Shown: positions 1-15,200, numbered from the stretch's first letter. The stretch: DNA of 64,000 bases from Panorpa germanica (GCA_963678705.1 OY783220.1:13537001-13601000); one strand, 5' to 3'. Numbers and translations: made by a program. Notes: a model not told the origin generated them from the letters alone.

Positions 1-88
1 TTTCCAAAGTTATTCTGTAAAATATTTTAGTTGTGTTTGGTAATTACATTTATCTGTATTATCAAAATGTAACAAATTTCGAACGATT

Positions 89-481
89 TTACATAATTTT
101 TCCTCTGTCAGTAACTGGATGCTTGGGGTTATAGAATTCGTAATCTCCAGTCAGCACCAGAGTGCCCATGTCTAGTTCTACCTCCAGAGCCATGTAGCGG
201 AGATTAACAAATAATTTATTCACCGAGATTTGCTGCTTTTTACTGGGACAAGTTAACTTCAAGTTGTTTATTTCTCTGAAATTTATATCGAATTTTAACC
301 ATGGTATTTTATTATCTATAGCAGTTGTCCCCGAATTAGTCTTGAGCCCGGATTGATAAGAAAATGTACGTGTAATACATCTTGAGGAGTTTGACAAATC
401 ATCGGACATCAATGAACTGACCTTGACAATGAAGGACCTATAGCGTTTGTTGTCATTTGTGATTTGAATATTTTTAGACAT
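89..481 (-). CDS. JHBP/takeout-like protein, partial exon
   Basis: An open frame of 130 codons from an ATG at 479-481, read leftward. The C-terminal half has the alternating hydrophobic pattern of the juvenile-hormone-binding-protein/takeout fold: FREINNLKL, then NKLFVNLRYMALEVEL, then LVLTGDYEF followed by a GKI close to the end. In that family a GDY...GKIL element precedes the central strand. A good donor (TAT|GTAAAA) lies at 92/91, just before the in-frame stop, so the coding part probably ends at 93 and continues in an exon left of the window. The N-terminal ~50 codons look less typical and lack a signal peptide, so the true exon may begin inside this ORF. The family normally has ~240 residues, so this would be about a third. 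Family call is by pattern only. Confidence 0.4.
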   Translation of the reverse strand: MSKNIQITNDNKRYRSFIVKVSSLMSDDLSNSSRCITRTFSYQSGLKTNSGTTAIDNKIPWLKFDINFREINNLKLTCPSKKQQISVNKLFVNLRYMALEVELDMGTLVLTGDYEFYNPKHPVTDRGKIM

Positions 482-564
482 TTTTCAATGCAGTTTTTAA
501 GAACAAAATAGAAACAGGACCTCACTGAACAGATCTAAAACTAATTAAGGAAAAATTGAATGGC

Positions 565-648
565 CTACACGTTGCTTCCTTCCATTTGCAGGAAGATGTC
601 GTCGAACATCTCATCATCCAAGAGTTCACAATCCACAGTTTCGAAATT
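565..648 (-). CDS. Acidic C-terminal exon of an unidentified gene
   Basis: The block follows a clean acceptor (TATATTGCAG, exon starting at 648 on the minus strand). It encodes 27 residues beginning NFETVDCELLDDEMF, then DDIFLQMEGSNV, then TAG at 565-567. The run is rich in Asp/Glu interleaved with bulky hydrophobics, the composition of acidic transactivation tails. It could be the last exon of the minus-strand block set at 6.99-7.18 kb, but the phase does not match: that block ends in phase 2 and this frame needs phase 0. An unseen exon would therefore have to lie in the 6.3-kb gap. No family recognised. Confidence 0.3.
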   Translation of the reverse strand, partial: NFETVDCELLDDEMFDDIFLQMEGSNV

Positions 649-3076
649 CTGCAATATAGAAGAATTTGTGATCGATTGCTGATTTAACTGACTACTAATT
701 AATTAAATTTTTCTCGCGCTAATGCTGTCTCGTTCTGTTTATATACAAAAAGGTACCACAAATGTGAGACAGCATGAGTTTCTTTGGTAAAACGTTTAAT
801 AAGTGAAGTTTTGAATACATTACTTCGATCAAATGCTTTCGCTTTTCAATCAAACGCAGAAATTGAGCTGAATCAAATATTCCGTTCATTGTAAATTTTA
901 TAATAACATTATTTAATTTTTTTTCTATTTTAAAATTTTGTTTAATTTTTTTTAATTATTGAAATAATTGACAATCAGTTTGATTTAGTTTTAGATTTAT
1001 AAAATTTCAATTTATTATATGGTCTTATTATTTTAAGGTTCAATTCTTATACATTATATATTAGTGTTTGTTTTTGGTGTTTCATTTCTGCGTGGTTCTT
1101 TGAAGAGATTCTAGATCAGCTGCATGGATTTTTCTAAACGTAATGACATTAACTTAGAGTATATACATATATCTTGTATTTTGAACTCAAACATTTCAAT
1201 ATTTATTCAAGAAAACCGATAACAATAATATTTTTTAACAAGAGCTCATATTTTTGAGTTAATTAAACAAGATTTATGACAAATTAGTTCATAAACAATG
1301 TATGGCTTGTAAACTTTACAAAATATAATCCAAACATTGGCCTTTGTTCGACCAGAGTAAATAATTTACGTAATAGAGTTGGTTGTTATATAATTCTTAA
1401 ATACGCAGCAACGTAACGACGCTCGGCGTTGGGACGCTAACGTCGTGTAGTTAACTAGGATGAGTAATTGTTGAACGATGTAGTGCTACTAACGGCGTCG
1501 GCTCTAGGTCAATGTTAGCTTCAATAAAAAGCTTCCTAAATAAACATTTCACGGCTGATCAGATTAATTAAGCCATCGTCTAAAATACAACTACGCAAAG
1601 CACGTCGACCCATCGCAGAGCAACGTATATATCAATCTCAAAAAAATCAAACTATTCAAACCAGTCGTTTTTATTTCTTGAGGACTGCGATTGGATTTCC
1701 GCGATGAGGATGAAACTTACCTCAAACTCTACAGTCTAGTGTCTATACTCTACCTATTACAACTTCCTAAGTTTTATTTCCCTCTTGGGAAATCTCTTGT
1801 TCAACAGTTTTTCACAAAATAAGTTTTTCGATAAATATAACCATAAAAAAAACACTAATAAAAGGTGAAACACGGTAAATTGAATCCAGCTACTTCTGAT
1901 TATGGATTTAGATTGGTTGTAGATAGCTCCAATTCGAACGGATGTTACGTCGATGCAAATTATATTGTTCCTACGCTTTCATCATAGCCAATAACCTATC
2001 AATTTTTAGTAGTTTAATATATAACCTTGCGCTCGGAAATAGTATAATTTTTTTTTATTATCAAATACAGTATGCAATGATGAATGTATTTACATTAAAA
2101 TAATTTCAAAATATTAATCAATACCAATAAAAAATATTTTTTTTCGCTTTGCGACGGGGTAAATGCTAGCTTTATTTATAAGAAACCTAATTTAATAAAA
2201 GCTATAGAGATAATACAAGCAGCTTGGGAATAACCTTGACTTTTATTCATAACTACAAATATAGAAATGGTAAATTGATACCAATCACAGTCGTTTGGAA
2301 AATCCATTACGATAATGAAAAATACATCGAGTGCATTCTGCCGTGGACGTAATCAGATCGTGTAAAAATAGGCACGTCGCGACGCAGGTCGTGTGACATT
2401 AGTGTGTATTGGTCGCAGCATAATTAGTAATTAGGTAATGAACTATTTTTAATGTTCTAATCAATTAAATTAATTTTGGTACTTCATTTATTAAATTAGT
2501 TAATCATTTAGTCCATGTTAAAATTTATGTAAAGAAATAAGTTTTCATATCCTGGAAATATATCCACATTCTTATTCAATAACATGGAAATCTTTCGCTC
2601 ATTTGCTTCTCAAAGTTATTATTAAATATCGATCTGTTCTGATACACCATTTGATGTTCAACGACGTAAAAGCGACCCCTATATTTTATTAAAGATTTAA
2701 TTACATTTTATTGTTCAAGAAATTCAGTTCCACCGACTGAGATAAATGAATGTATTTACTTAAAACAGAAAATGATTAATTTCATTCATTAAGTTCTTTG
2801 GTGTTGTTTAATTATTGAGGGATAATTAGATCGGCATGAGAAAAATTATATAGAGTATTGTTGGGTTCAACAGGTGTTTTTCAAATCAACTTAAAAAGTT
2901 CTTTACGTTAATTAGAAAATATAAGGAAAGTAAAAGTAATTACATTTTCTTTTTATCTAATTATAGCAATCATTTTATTTTTTAGCGAATATACGTGGGA
3001 CTTTTCGTTGTGTTTGCTTTACTATGAGTATAATGCAGTGGTGTACAACATTTATGTAATGTAGCAGATACGTTAG

Positions 3077-3081
<5 letters not shown>
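649..3081. other. AT-rich noncoding DNA
   Basis: No credible exon or long ORF on either strand. A motif GCTTTGCGACGGGGTA at about 2149-2164 recurs at 11,252 and, reversed, near 14,660, so a transposon end probably lies there. Confidence 0.5.

Positions 3082-3156
<75 letters not shown>
3082..3156. repeat. (TA)n microsatellite
   Basis: An uninterrupted TA dinucleotide run of 75 bp. Confidence 0.97.
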
Positions 3157-3158
<2 letters not shown>

Positions 3159-3245
3159 CTCCTTTATAAAATTTTGAATTTCTAAATTATGAAATTATAT
3201 ATATGAACAAGTCAGATACACCTGGAACATTATAATATAGGATAT
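3157..3245 (+). mobile_element. Deleted transposon remnant shared with 14.86-15.2 kb
   Basis: The stretch CCTTTATAAAATTTTGAAT, a few spacer bases, then ACACCTGGAACATTATAATA also occurs at 14,866-14,885 and 15,172-15,194, where the two parts are ~300 bp apart. This copy looks like an internally deleted derivative of the longer one. Confidence 0.55.
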
Positions 3246-3945
3246 ATATAACCATGATCACATGCTACTATATAAAGCTCTCTGGATGCAGTCGAGCATC
3301 TCGTCACAAGATTTTACCATTAAACTAATGTGTAAATGGAAGTTTTAAACTCATTTATAAATATTTCTCTGCTAAAATAAAACATGATAAGTGTTTTCAT
3401 TTCCGAGCAAGTCTCCGGGAAGATCGTTAAAAAGAGAGAAGTGTTCGAAGCAATGAAAAAAACCATTAAATAGAAAATATATAGTATAAAACTCAGCAAT
3501 ATTAATACCGACTTAGCAAATAAATGTTTTTCACGTGAAATACGTTTTTAAATTCTTTTAAAAGAAATTCTAGTGATCAAGAAATGTTCACTTTCATGCG
3601 TTTATATATTGCTGCATAAGAAATGAATATAATTATTTAAGTAAGAGCATGAGTAGCTCATTTTATTTGCCTTCAAAACCCATGATTATTTTTATTATAA
3701 TTTAAATATTACATCTAATGCCACTCTGACGAATATTAAGTATTCCAGGTTCTTATTTGCAAAGTTACCCCTAATATACAAGACTATAAAAGATTAACAG
3801 AGCTTTTCTTATCGTTAAGCTGAGCTTTTACGGCATCTTGAATAGAAGATTATGTCTTAACGAAAAACCTCAAGACGAAAGCAAATTACTTAAGACATTC
3901 AACTAATCTAACAACCGGCATATTCTTTATGAAGTTTTATATACT

Positions 3946-5749
<1,804 letters not shown>

Positions 5750-5959
5750 ATTCAAATTGCGAGAGTTCGGCGGAGACTTATACTTAAAAGAGGTTATAAG
5801 TGCAGTATAAATCTATAATACAATAATAAATTTTATCTTATTCTTTTCTACATAGATTATAGAAAAATAAGTGAGTTAGTGCTTTTTAGTTATACCAGCA
5901 GTTTATACCCTACAACATATTTTAAGTATGAGTTACCGCCGAATTCTCGTAATTTGAAC
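5750..5959. mobile_element. MITE-C copy 1 (complete)
   Basis: About 210 bp bounded by ~40-bp imperfect terminal inverted repeats. The left end begins ATTCAAATTGCGAGAGTTCG; the right end, reverse-complemented, begins GTTCAAATTACGAGAATTCG. The interior shares TTTTATCTTATTC and AAAATAAGTGAGT with copies near 25.1 and 60.0 kb. It has no coding capacity. Confidence 0.8.
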
Positions 5960-6985
5960 TATTCGATATACATTTGTGAATATATTTGCATGAAAATATT
6001 ATAATAGTGGCGAAGATATAAGTTATATATATATAATGACGCTGGTTTGATTTGATTTTTTTAAATCTCATGATGGTTTAACCCCTTAACAAAAGTTGAA
6101 CATCACAATGCATAAGCGTTCAGTTTAATTCTTTGAATTAAAATCCTGGAAAATTATAAATAGAAACCTTTCATAAGTAATTAAACGTAAAACAATTATT
6201 TATAAAAACAGAAATGCTCCTGGCGCACCTAGTGGTGTTGGAGAGAAGCAATAAAACTACTTTGCAGTTGGTAAAGCTGTACGCAACAGTTCGACATATT
6301 TCTACAACCTCCCTTACGTCACCACCCTTTAGAGCTTGTTGGTTCCTAATTGATTTTTAATGCGATTTCCTATTGAAAGCTTTCGCACTGCGTTAGACCT
6401 CACGACAAACTGAAACCACCCATTGTGAAATAGTCTAAAATCTTTAACAATTAGTGCAGAGGTCCAGGAGACAGGTGAATTTTCTACATGTTTTAGAGGG
6501 AGGCTTGATCGCTAAAGAACATAAAAAACAGTGATTGCCATCTTCGAATAGTAGCTTTAAGAAATGGCGGGCATTTGAAAACGTCAGCAACGTCTAGCAT
6601 CCAGCATCACCGCTCTCATCTACTGGAATGTTCTTTAAAAAAATACCTGTGTCCTTAAGGAATTAAGTTTTGGTTTAATTCAACCAAACTTAAACAAAAT
6701 CAAATCAAACACATATTAAAAAAATGCAACAAGTGTCAAACATATACAGTATATTTTCATCCCAACACCAAAAGAGCAGTAGTCTCCAAACTAAGGGTCA
6801 TGGCACTTAAATGCACGGGAATATCGATATCTATAAGTATACTTCCCTACCTAAAACCTATATTTAACTAAAAACCCGAATAAGAGGTGTAAGAAAGTGG
6901 GTAAGATATTGGGGGGAGGGCGGTACTACTTTTATTTGTAGTTGGGTCAAGTTTGGAAACCACTGCAATATTTAAAAGCACTCAC
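5960..6985. other. Noncoding DNA
   Basis: No supported gene or repeat. Stops in all frames. Confidence 0.45.
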
Positions 6986-7175
6986 CGGAGCTCATTGTCA
7001 CTGCTTTTGAACCATGAAGTGAGCTGGAAATGAAGAAACATTAATTAGATAAATATTTAATACAAATTAGAATATTCTAAGCATGCAGTATGTATTATAG
7101 TTTGAATATTACCTTTCTGATCATATCCTGGTGCAAGATGACTCCTGCCGCTAAAGATGAACTGCTACAATCCAA
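6986..7175 (-). CDS. Two consecutive exon-like blocks of an unidentified gene
   Basis: Block one (7175 to 7113) lies between TTTCTTTCAG and AG|GTAATA and is open in a single frame, LDCSSSSLAAGVILHQDMIR plus K. Block two (7023 to 6986) lies between TTTCCAG and CG|GTGAGT and continues in phase as LTSWFKSSDNELR. Splice consensus and phase agree, which supports a real spliced transcript. Upstream, an acceptor before an ATG at 7353-7355 (MNYKILVPASLIYDRLFFT) could join in phase through a GTCAGT donor. Exon-like pieces at 8311-8376 and 10,975-11,035 may be 5' UTR. No domain is recognisable and no continuation was found before 648. Confidence 0.35.
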
Positions 7176-8310
7176 CTGAAAGAAACCTGCAACAATAGAA
7201 ATAATTTGATTATAAGAATATTTACGAAATTATATATTATTTACAATTTTAATAAAAACATGTTTTACATACTTTTTAATTATAAACCATGCACTGACAG
7301 TAAAGAATAGCCGGTCATAAATCAGGGAGGCTGGTACAAGAATCTTGTAGTTCATCTGTAACAACAGAGAAGCATTGGTTAGAAAATTATTAGAAATAAT
7401 AAATAGTAATATGAAATCGACATTGAAATTTTGAATTACCTTTTTCTTAAAAGTCCAGCGCACGACGGCCACACCCTAGTCTCTGCTACCACACTTCACT
7501 GACTTTTTAAAATCTTAATTTATATCACTGTTTGTTTAATTATTATTTAAAACATCACTTTAGTCCATTGTTCATTGTCTTTCACTTTTGTTTAAAGTAC
7601 GGAAAAATCTAATTTTTAAATTCTTTAAAATATGTAATAGTTAATTTAAATTATGATAGATTTTGACGAACTTACTAATTTGTGCATCGATGATTAGAGA
7701 ATTATACCACCAGTGAATTGCTAATTAATGTATTACTAAAATTATAATTTTAAACCATTAAAAAATGCGCGATTATGCGAACACACTATCAAATTAATTT
7801 TAAAAGTTATCAAGTCGAGAATATAAGCTACTATAAGAATACAGGCTACTGTATCGTCTTAGTACGTGTTGGTCTTTACCAAAGTTAAACACAATATTGT
7901 ACAACTATTATTAAATAAATGTAAAAATACACGTAAAATTTTTAACTATCTATTATTATGTGTACAAAGATATTTTAAAATGTAAATATTTTGTTGCGCC
8001 AAAATCAATCATAAATATTTTTTAAAAAGAACTTTATTTTATCAAAAAGCTCAGACAACAACGCGCATCGGCTCAGTGCACGACGAACCGGAAAACGAAA
8101 CGAACCCGGAAACCGTTTGCTGTAGACACAGGAAATAGAACAAATGCACATATCAAATATTAATATAACCCATTAAAAATCGATAGAATTATTTTTACAA
8201 TGAACTGAAAATATCAATTAATTACTAAATTATTAAATAATTGAAAGATTTTTAATGGATTAGCGACACTTGTTGCATAAAACCACCACCATCAAATGAA
8301 ATTAAACTCA

Positions 8311-8376
8311 CGATCTGAACTCTGCATACTGCTAACTGCTAGTAGACATCACTGCGCCTAAGCAGCTTTTGCCTCT
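8311..8376 (-). other. Possible noncoding 5' exon
   Basis: Flanked by a TTTATTTCAG acceptor and a GATC|GTGAGT donor on the minus strand. It contains ATGs followed quickly by a stop, and one ATG (MQSSD) near its end. It may belong to the transcript at 6.99-7.36 kb. Confidence 0.25.
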
Positions 8377-9720
8377 CTGAAATAAATAAAACAACAATTA
8401 GGAAACAAACTTATTTTAGCGTTTAACTATAGTGATTAGAAATTAATCACTAGAGAAGTGTATCAATAAGAGATGACTATTTTAAAATTGTCGTTATTTT
8501 TCAACAGTGTTTTTTAAACTTGTGGATTTTCAGATATATAGTCTAGATACATGTGGAATTAATCATGGTTATGTAATTTTATGTAAAACACAGGGGTTCT
8601 ATGATACCTGCCGCATAAAGGTATTTTATGTGGGCAATGCGGATCTGTGGAGGCTTGCCTTAAGGCTGCACGCGCTATAATATTCAATACGGCTCTTCAA
8701 AGAGGTAAGAAAATGAGGTTATGTCATAAAACATGTGACATAACCTCAATAAATACCGTACCCGTACTGTGGTGACACAAAGATAAATCATATAACGTTG
8801 GGCTGCATTCAATCGCAGTGACTGACAGACAATATTCAATGGTCAATAGAAAATACAACAATAGGTTTTTATCTGAACAGTCTATAAATACATTAACTTC
8901 CTGCAGTTCTCTACTATAGTCCATCTATGTTGTCATTGTCAGTGTCAAGCTTGTTCTTTGAGTTTGATAACGATAAATGTATTGCCTACCTGCAGGCGTC
9001 AGCCACCATACCTAACCGACCACCGACGCTTGTTAAAATATTAAAAATGTCAAAATGTCAATCACTGGTGGGAAACATTTTGCTGTAAAAGCGATAAGTG
9101 GTGGTATGGAAGGGGACTATAATGTAGCTAGCATTATTTATAGTTATTTGTGTTTAAAATTTAATTGAATTAATTTTTAATCAACTGTAGTCATTAGATT
9201 ATTATGGAAATTACTCATTACGCCCTCCTCCTCCCCCCACTCTCTACGCCAGTCTCAATAAAAGTTTGATTCGTTATATTTTTCTCAATATCTCAAGTGA
9301 ACATCGATTTATTCTGATACTAATTTATTCAGCTTGGCCTTGAGTCGTTCTCGCTGTTATGTTCCAATCGTTTGCTCTGTTACCTTATGTCTTATAAAGA
9401 TACTTCCATATTTCTATCAAAGAAGGCTGAATTTAGAATATTGATTGACTCCAAAAAGTACACGATCTGATTTCATGTTTGAGTAATGTTTTTTATTAGA
9501 ATACATGAAATATTGTACATAGGTCATGACTTAAATATCACTTCGTCCTGCTAACTTGTATTGAATACAGTCTCCAAAGAAAAAATACTCATCCAATCAC
9601 CGTCATATGTTTTGTGATTAGCCTGCAGTTTAATTATCAATCAATTAATGAATTAGCTAATGCCTAGATAGAACGTCTTGTTGTCTTGCAGTTTGAATAG
9701 ATAAATAAATAACGAACGTA
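8377..9720. other. Noncoding DNA
   Basis: No supported gene. A moderately GC-richer patch near 8580-8700 ends in a GAG|GTAAGA donor-like site but has no convincing frame. Confidence 0.4.
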
Positions 9721-10172
9721 TCATTCCCACTCACTGTTTTAATTTAATTTTGTATTTAATGTAAATTGTTTAGCGTATAACAATACGCGTAGTCATTTTT
9801 GAATTTAATTTATTTTTGGTCCAATGTTTTAAATTAAAAATATTAAATTAAGAAAAACTATATTATATTATAACCTCCAAAATGTGACAATCTGTCAAAA
9901 TGCAGTAGGATTTATTTTTAAAAGAAGTTTAATGTTAGTTTTTTTTAAAATTTCTAGCAAAAATAGCAATTTAAATTATTTCACATATAATTTTGTCGAA
10001 CTGTGAACATTTATATTACTAACGATGCATACGCACAAACTAATTTAACTAAACTTAAATTAAAACACAAATGTGAATAGGAATGCTTAAACGAAAATCT
10101 GAAATCTAGATTACAATATTAAATAAAAACAGTAAATTAAATATCAAAACAGTGGGTGGGAATGAGGCTTTA
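9721..10172. mobile_element. MITE-D copy 1
   Basis: The left end CATTCCCACTCACTGTTTTA is matched in inverse orientation by the right end AAACAGTGGGTGGGAATGAG. The interior (CAATACGCGTAGTCAT, AAAATGTGACAATCTGTCAA) is nearly the same as in the copy at 25.65 kb. No ORF. Confidence 0.8.
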
Positions 10173-10974
10173 GTAAGGTTGTTGCTACAACCGATATTAA
10201 AAATGGAAACTAATTTATTTAAAGAAATATGTTTTTCAATATTTTACAATATGATTTCATAAAACAAAAGCCCCTCAAGCAATAAATCAATTCATATTTT
10301 TTGTTATGAAAAGTCTTAAAAGTGCTTTATATAAATTATAGCTGTTTTTAAACTTGAATTTTCCATTAATTAAACTTTCGAAACATTAATGATTGTAAAT
10401 TAAAATAAAAATAAAACAAAAAATTCAAGTAAAAGATTGGTGAAACAATGAATTCACGTAGCTTGTAACACGCGTTTAACATCTTTAGAAATCTTGCTGC
10501 TGTTCAAGTGAATATTGATAATATTATATCCGTATAACTTTAAGGAACGTTCCTTGGCAATAAAGCTATATTTATTGCTGGAGTTGATAATCTGATGTAA
10601 GCACAAACATAAGACGTTTAGCTACAAAATGTAACCCACCCTCTCGGAGCTTCCATCCCTGACCTAATCCATTTTTAAAGGCCACCAGTACAACAAGAAC
10701 ATAACCTTACTTTCTGAAGAACAACGTAAGCTTCGAGGGAATAATGATATATAAGATAATAAACTCTAGCTATATATAGAACTAACAGTTATGTAATTGA
10801 ATAAATATATTATAGAAAACAAACAATGAAATAAAATTGATTCAAGCATAAATTAAACGTTATTTGTGTTTTAGATAATAGAAATAATTGAAGGTTTATT
10901 TAAATAAAAAAGATAGGGGTCATCTATATATATAAATTACGTCACAAGCAAGAAATTGTTAATTAGATGCTTAC

Positions 10975-11035
10975 CTCTCCAATTAAGGCCTAGTGCCCGA
11001 TGTCTTCTCCAAGGTCAGGAACTGCTATATCCTTC
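10975..11035 (-). other. Possible noncoding exon
   Basis: A 61-bp block between TTTAAATCAG and GAGAG|GTAAGC on the minus strand. All three frames contain a stop, so it can only be UTR or noncoding RNA. It may be the first exon of the transcript suggested at 7-8.4 kb. Confidence 0.25.
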
Positions 11036-12477
11036 CTGATTTAAAGAATAATCAATTGTTAAATCGAATTGTCTTCTACAGCAAAACGAACGCTGCAAAA
11101 CCCGGTAAGAAATCTGTAATAAAAAGGAATTATTTTAGAAATGAAATGAAAAAAACATTTTTAATATTGAACACCTGCTCATAATTATATTCAGAAAAAA
11201 AATTTCAATTTAGAAATGGAATTGAAGTTACAAATTATTTTATTGATGCTTTGCGACGGGGTATACTAGTTTTAGCAACATTTTCTAAGTAGTCATAAAA
11301 GTAATATGTAGATTACAGTTAAGAAATTCACGGAATGGTAAGTGATTTTTAATGTAGGTTGTTAAAGAATATCTAACGGTTAGTTTTAGTCAAGTAAAGT
11401 AGCACATAACAGTCGACTTTCCCAGCTAAAAAGGTAACCCTAATGAAGTAATGGTGGAATTCGATAATGGTTACAATTAGAAGCAGTATTTAAGATTGTT
11501 CTTTTAGTAAACTCAGAACAATTTAGTTTCTTCGTTATAAAAGTAACTCTTAATCTCTCAATATCTCTTAAATTTTTCTTTTCTGTTCTGGGGGAGGTAT
11601 TAGAGCTATTTGGGATTAGCAGAATTTATCAAAAGAACAAGCTTCAAATTTAATGTTTATCAATACACAAATCTAAAAACATTTCAATAGCGTTCTCACT
11701 ACCTGGCGCATAAAATAAAACCGCGAAACTCGGTTATGATTTAAATGTTTTGATATTCTGAATATAGTAACAAGATTAAACCCATTGTAATTATCTCCAA
11801 GCCAAGAGATGGCGTTGTTATGTCCCACATTCAATATAAAGTTTCCCCAGGCGAACTTAATACGAAAATGATTGCTTGTTGCAACACAAGAGAACGCTGG
11901 AAGTGGTATAAAGATCCACAGTCAGCTGTGACCAGAGATTTAATCCAATTATCTACGAACGGGTAATATACTGCAGTTACCATTTCACAAATGCATTTAC
12001 TTTAAGCCAGTAGTAAACTTAAAACAAGCTTAGATAGATTTAACGTTAGCCGTTGTAGTATTCACCTATAATACGAGAAAAAAATGTAATTACTTTGTTT
12101 CGGCAATTGGTGGCTTCTGGCTTAAGCCTGTTATAGTTTCTTTCAATGCCACACTGATGCGTTTTGGACCTGACTTTTTGGTGGTTTTCAAAGCACCTAA
12201 TCAAAACAAATTTCAATGGATATAATGGAGTAGGAAGTTACGATATTCTTCAATTGTAGATCAATAATATATTATATCAACAAGCTCTTTCCATGAAAGA
12301 TTTTAAAGTTGCGGCTTTCTAGTTCTTCAAATGTCTACGTTAGACGCTCTCTGAACTTGCAGATATGATTTCTTGACCCCGAAGAAACGTAAGACCCATG
12401 AACAAAACCCTCCAATCACCTTAAGTGGATTCTTATTACCAGTGGCGAACTGGTAACATATACCAACACTCACAATC
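11036..12477. other. Noncoding DNA with one transposon-end motif
   Basis: Nothing coding is supported. GCTTTGCGACGGGGTA at about 11,252-11,267 repeats the motif at 2149. Confidence 0.45.
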
Positions 12478-12620
12478 AGAGGCGGCCTTAGGGAGTGGCA
12501 AGCAGGGCAACCGCCGGGGCCTCGCTCTTGTAGGGCCTCGCATTCTCGCGCAACAACCCAAGTAGAAAATTCATTACTAATATGTATTTGAATCTCGCGC
12601 CTCGCTCTTTGGAAATCCTA
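12478..12620. mobile_element. hAT-type terminal sequence, fragment
   Basis: Begins CAGAGGCGGCCTTAGGGAG and continues GC-rich through GCAGGGCAACCGCCGGGGCC. CAGRGGCGGC-type starts are typical of hAT transposon termini. I see no matching right end and no transposase. The right boundary is uncertain. Confidence 0.45.
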
Positions 12621-14639
12621 CTAGAATCACTGCGTCTTCTTTTAAGGTATTCATGTACCTTAGTTTATCATCATTAATATTTGTCGTCTTTTAACTTTTA
12701 TAAAACTTCCAATATAAAATTTTATTTCTCGTCAATTATTATTAAAAATACTTACTTACAATTTACATAAATTATATAAAGAAGAAGTGCCTCAAAGATC
12801 TCAAATAATAAAGCGAGTTAGTATTTGAAGAAAGAATAGGATTTAAGACATAACTCCCAAAAAAGTAGCACATGTAAGTTGAGGGTTTATTTTATAACCT
12901 AGTCCGATACTGCATATAAGCTCCGTATAATAGTATCGAGACAAAAGGGGATTAAATTTGTAAGCTAAAGAGTTTAGGGTCATTTAGAGGGAATGGTATT
13001 TTATTTTCACTTGTTTAAAGGTTTTATATTTCTGCAATATTTTTCAATTTATCTGTCAAGAATAATTCCATTGGTTTCCACATTATTGTGAGTGGACATA
13101 AAACAAAGTAGATATATTTTATGCTGGTGCTCGATTTAAACCCTAATGCTTCTCTCAAACTGGAACAGACTACGCCCGACTTCATCCAAATTCAAAAGAA
13201 GCTATAATATCGCATATACAGTATATCATAAATTAATTTTAATTGATGTTATAGTGCAGTAGTTAGATATCAGAGGGGTGAACGACAGATGAGACTATAT
13301 TACAAATATTAACTAAACGCCAGTCAATTGTGAAAGCTGTTTTGACTGTGTTTAAATACCTGAGCGACGTAAACAAGGAATGGGGTAACAGGAGTGGAGG
13401 GAAGAGGTGGCAGATGAGTGGCAGACGTTTCATAATTAACGTAAACTGTTTCATTATTTCTAAATCATTATTTTAAATGTTTTGCAGAGTGAATAACTAG
13501 GGGTTGATAGAAAGAGAAGGGTAGAATCGGGGTGGTAGGGTTGCTATATTAATAAGTGATGTGCGGAGAGTTCTACTGAATAATAAAAGTATCAATTAGT
13601 AGCTCGGTGGAAATATCTGACCGATAACCCTTGACCCAATTTCAGAGAGAGACATAAATAATTATTAACTGTGTAAAATAAAAGTATTATTAGAATATAT
13701 GGAGGTGGAAAATAAAGAAAATGTAGTATTTAGGTCAATTGATGTTGAAAACTGGAATTTAGTTTATTAACGCCTTCGTGCTGCAACTTTAATTACTTGA
13801 GTACAAACGAAGCTTTCGAACATAATGTTTTATGTCACTTAGTAACTATTCTGAGTCCACTCTTTTATATTTAAAAGTTGAGTTATTCTTTTTGTGCATT
13901 ATTTAAGCCAAACAAAAATAGATATCCGCTAAACGCAACACATGGATGTTACCTTACATTTATATAATATTTTACTTAAGCAAAACTTAGTAATATTTAA
14001 TATAAAACGACTAAAGCTTAAAAGAACATCTTAAGACTTAAAATCATTCAAAAGGTGTTCGTGTTCGATTCCCGGGGAATGAATAAATTTATTCCATGAC
14101 TGGTATATAATCTACAAAATACATAATTATTAAATTTCAATTAAGGGAAGATCTGCTAGTTAAAATCGGAGTGAAATAATTTTTAAAGAAGAAAGAAATA
14201 GGTAAAAATAGAAATAACAAATTTTTAAAAAAAACTGTCCCTCCCCCGCTCTCTCACTTCCAACATTTTACTTACAATGTATTATTTGATATTTTTAAAA
14301 TAGAAATTGAAAATGTTTTCATATGATGTTATCAGTTATATGACTTTGAACTCGATAAACTATCAAATAGACAAATAGAGAAGTCGACCCAAATAACAGA
14401 AATAAAGCTGAGCATTGAAACCCGTTGGAAGCACTGTACAAGCGAACTCAGAGCCCTGTATGACATAAATATTAATGTGGTGGATCGATTTTGAACTTTA
14501 TTAATTATTTAGCCGATATCTGAGTCTCACACGAATTGTGAACAGCCATTCCTCAAGGTAATATTAAACGCAATCAGTACCGTTTGAGTATATGGGCAAT
14601 AATTTAGGGCCCCCATCAAGTGTGAGCTTTCCTAAATAT
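12621..14639. other. Noncoding DNA
   Basis: No supported exon. Short ORFs only. Confidence 0.45.
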
Positions 14640-15200
14640 ATATTTACTAGAGCTTACCCCCGTCGCAAGCGACGACTGTCTTTTGTGTGTAAATTGAATT
14701 TCATTTCTAATTTTATTTCCATTTTTAAAATGAAATATTTAACTCGTTCTATATAAATTTAACACGGAAAATAAATAATTTTTCTCAAAATTTATAATAA
14801 TTTATAAAATACCTTTTTTCAAAATTTGGGATTTTTTTTTCGATTCCAGTTTCCTGCTGGGCCCCTTTTATAAAATTTTGAATTTTTAAATTTTGAAATA
14901 TGTTCGTATTCGATAGCGTAATACACATGCAAAATTTCATCTTTCAATCTTCTACAAATAAAAAGTTATACAGCAAAAAAGAGCTCACTTTTTTCCAGTT
15001 TTTCCAGAATTACGGGTTTCCAGGAAATTCTGGGAAAAATGCGGAGAAGCCAAAAGTCTAAGAATTGTTTTCTCTACGAAATAGGCAATTTCAAAAACAT
15101 TGACGGAGCCGTTTTCGAGCTACCATACGAATTTCAGTGCCAAACATATAAGAGTATAAGAATAGAAATGTACACCTGGAACATTATAATATAGGAAGAT
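14640..15200. mobile_element. Degenerate transposon remnant
   Basis: Starts near CTTACCCCCGTCGCAAGCGA (the GCGACGGGG end motif reversed) and ends at ACACCTGGAACATTATAATA. The interior is AT-rich without a frame. Both ends are echoed elsewhere in the window (2.15, 3.2 and 11.25 kb), so this is probably a fuller copy of a dispersed nonautonomous family. Confidence 0.5.

Noticed and set aside
7230-7472. 80-codon ORF starting MAVVRW
   Set aside because: The first codon is GTG, not ATG, and the frame crosses splice-like sites; only the part around 7355 may be exonic.
8724-8924. 66-codon minus-strand ORF
   Set aside because: No supporting features; expected by chance at this length.
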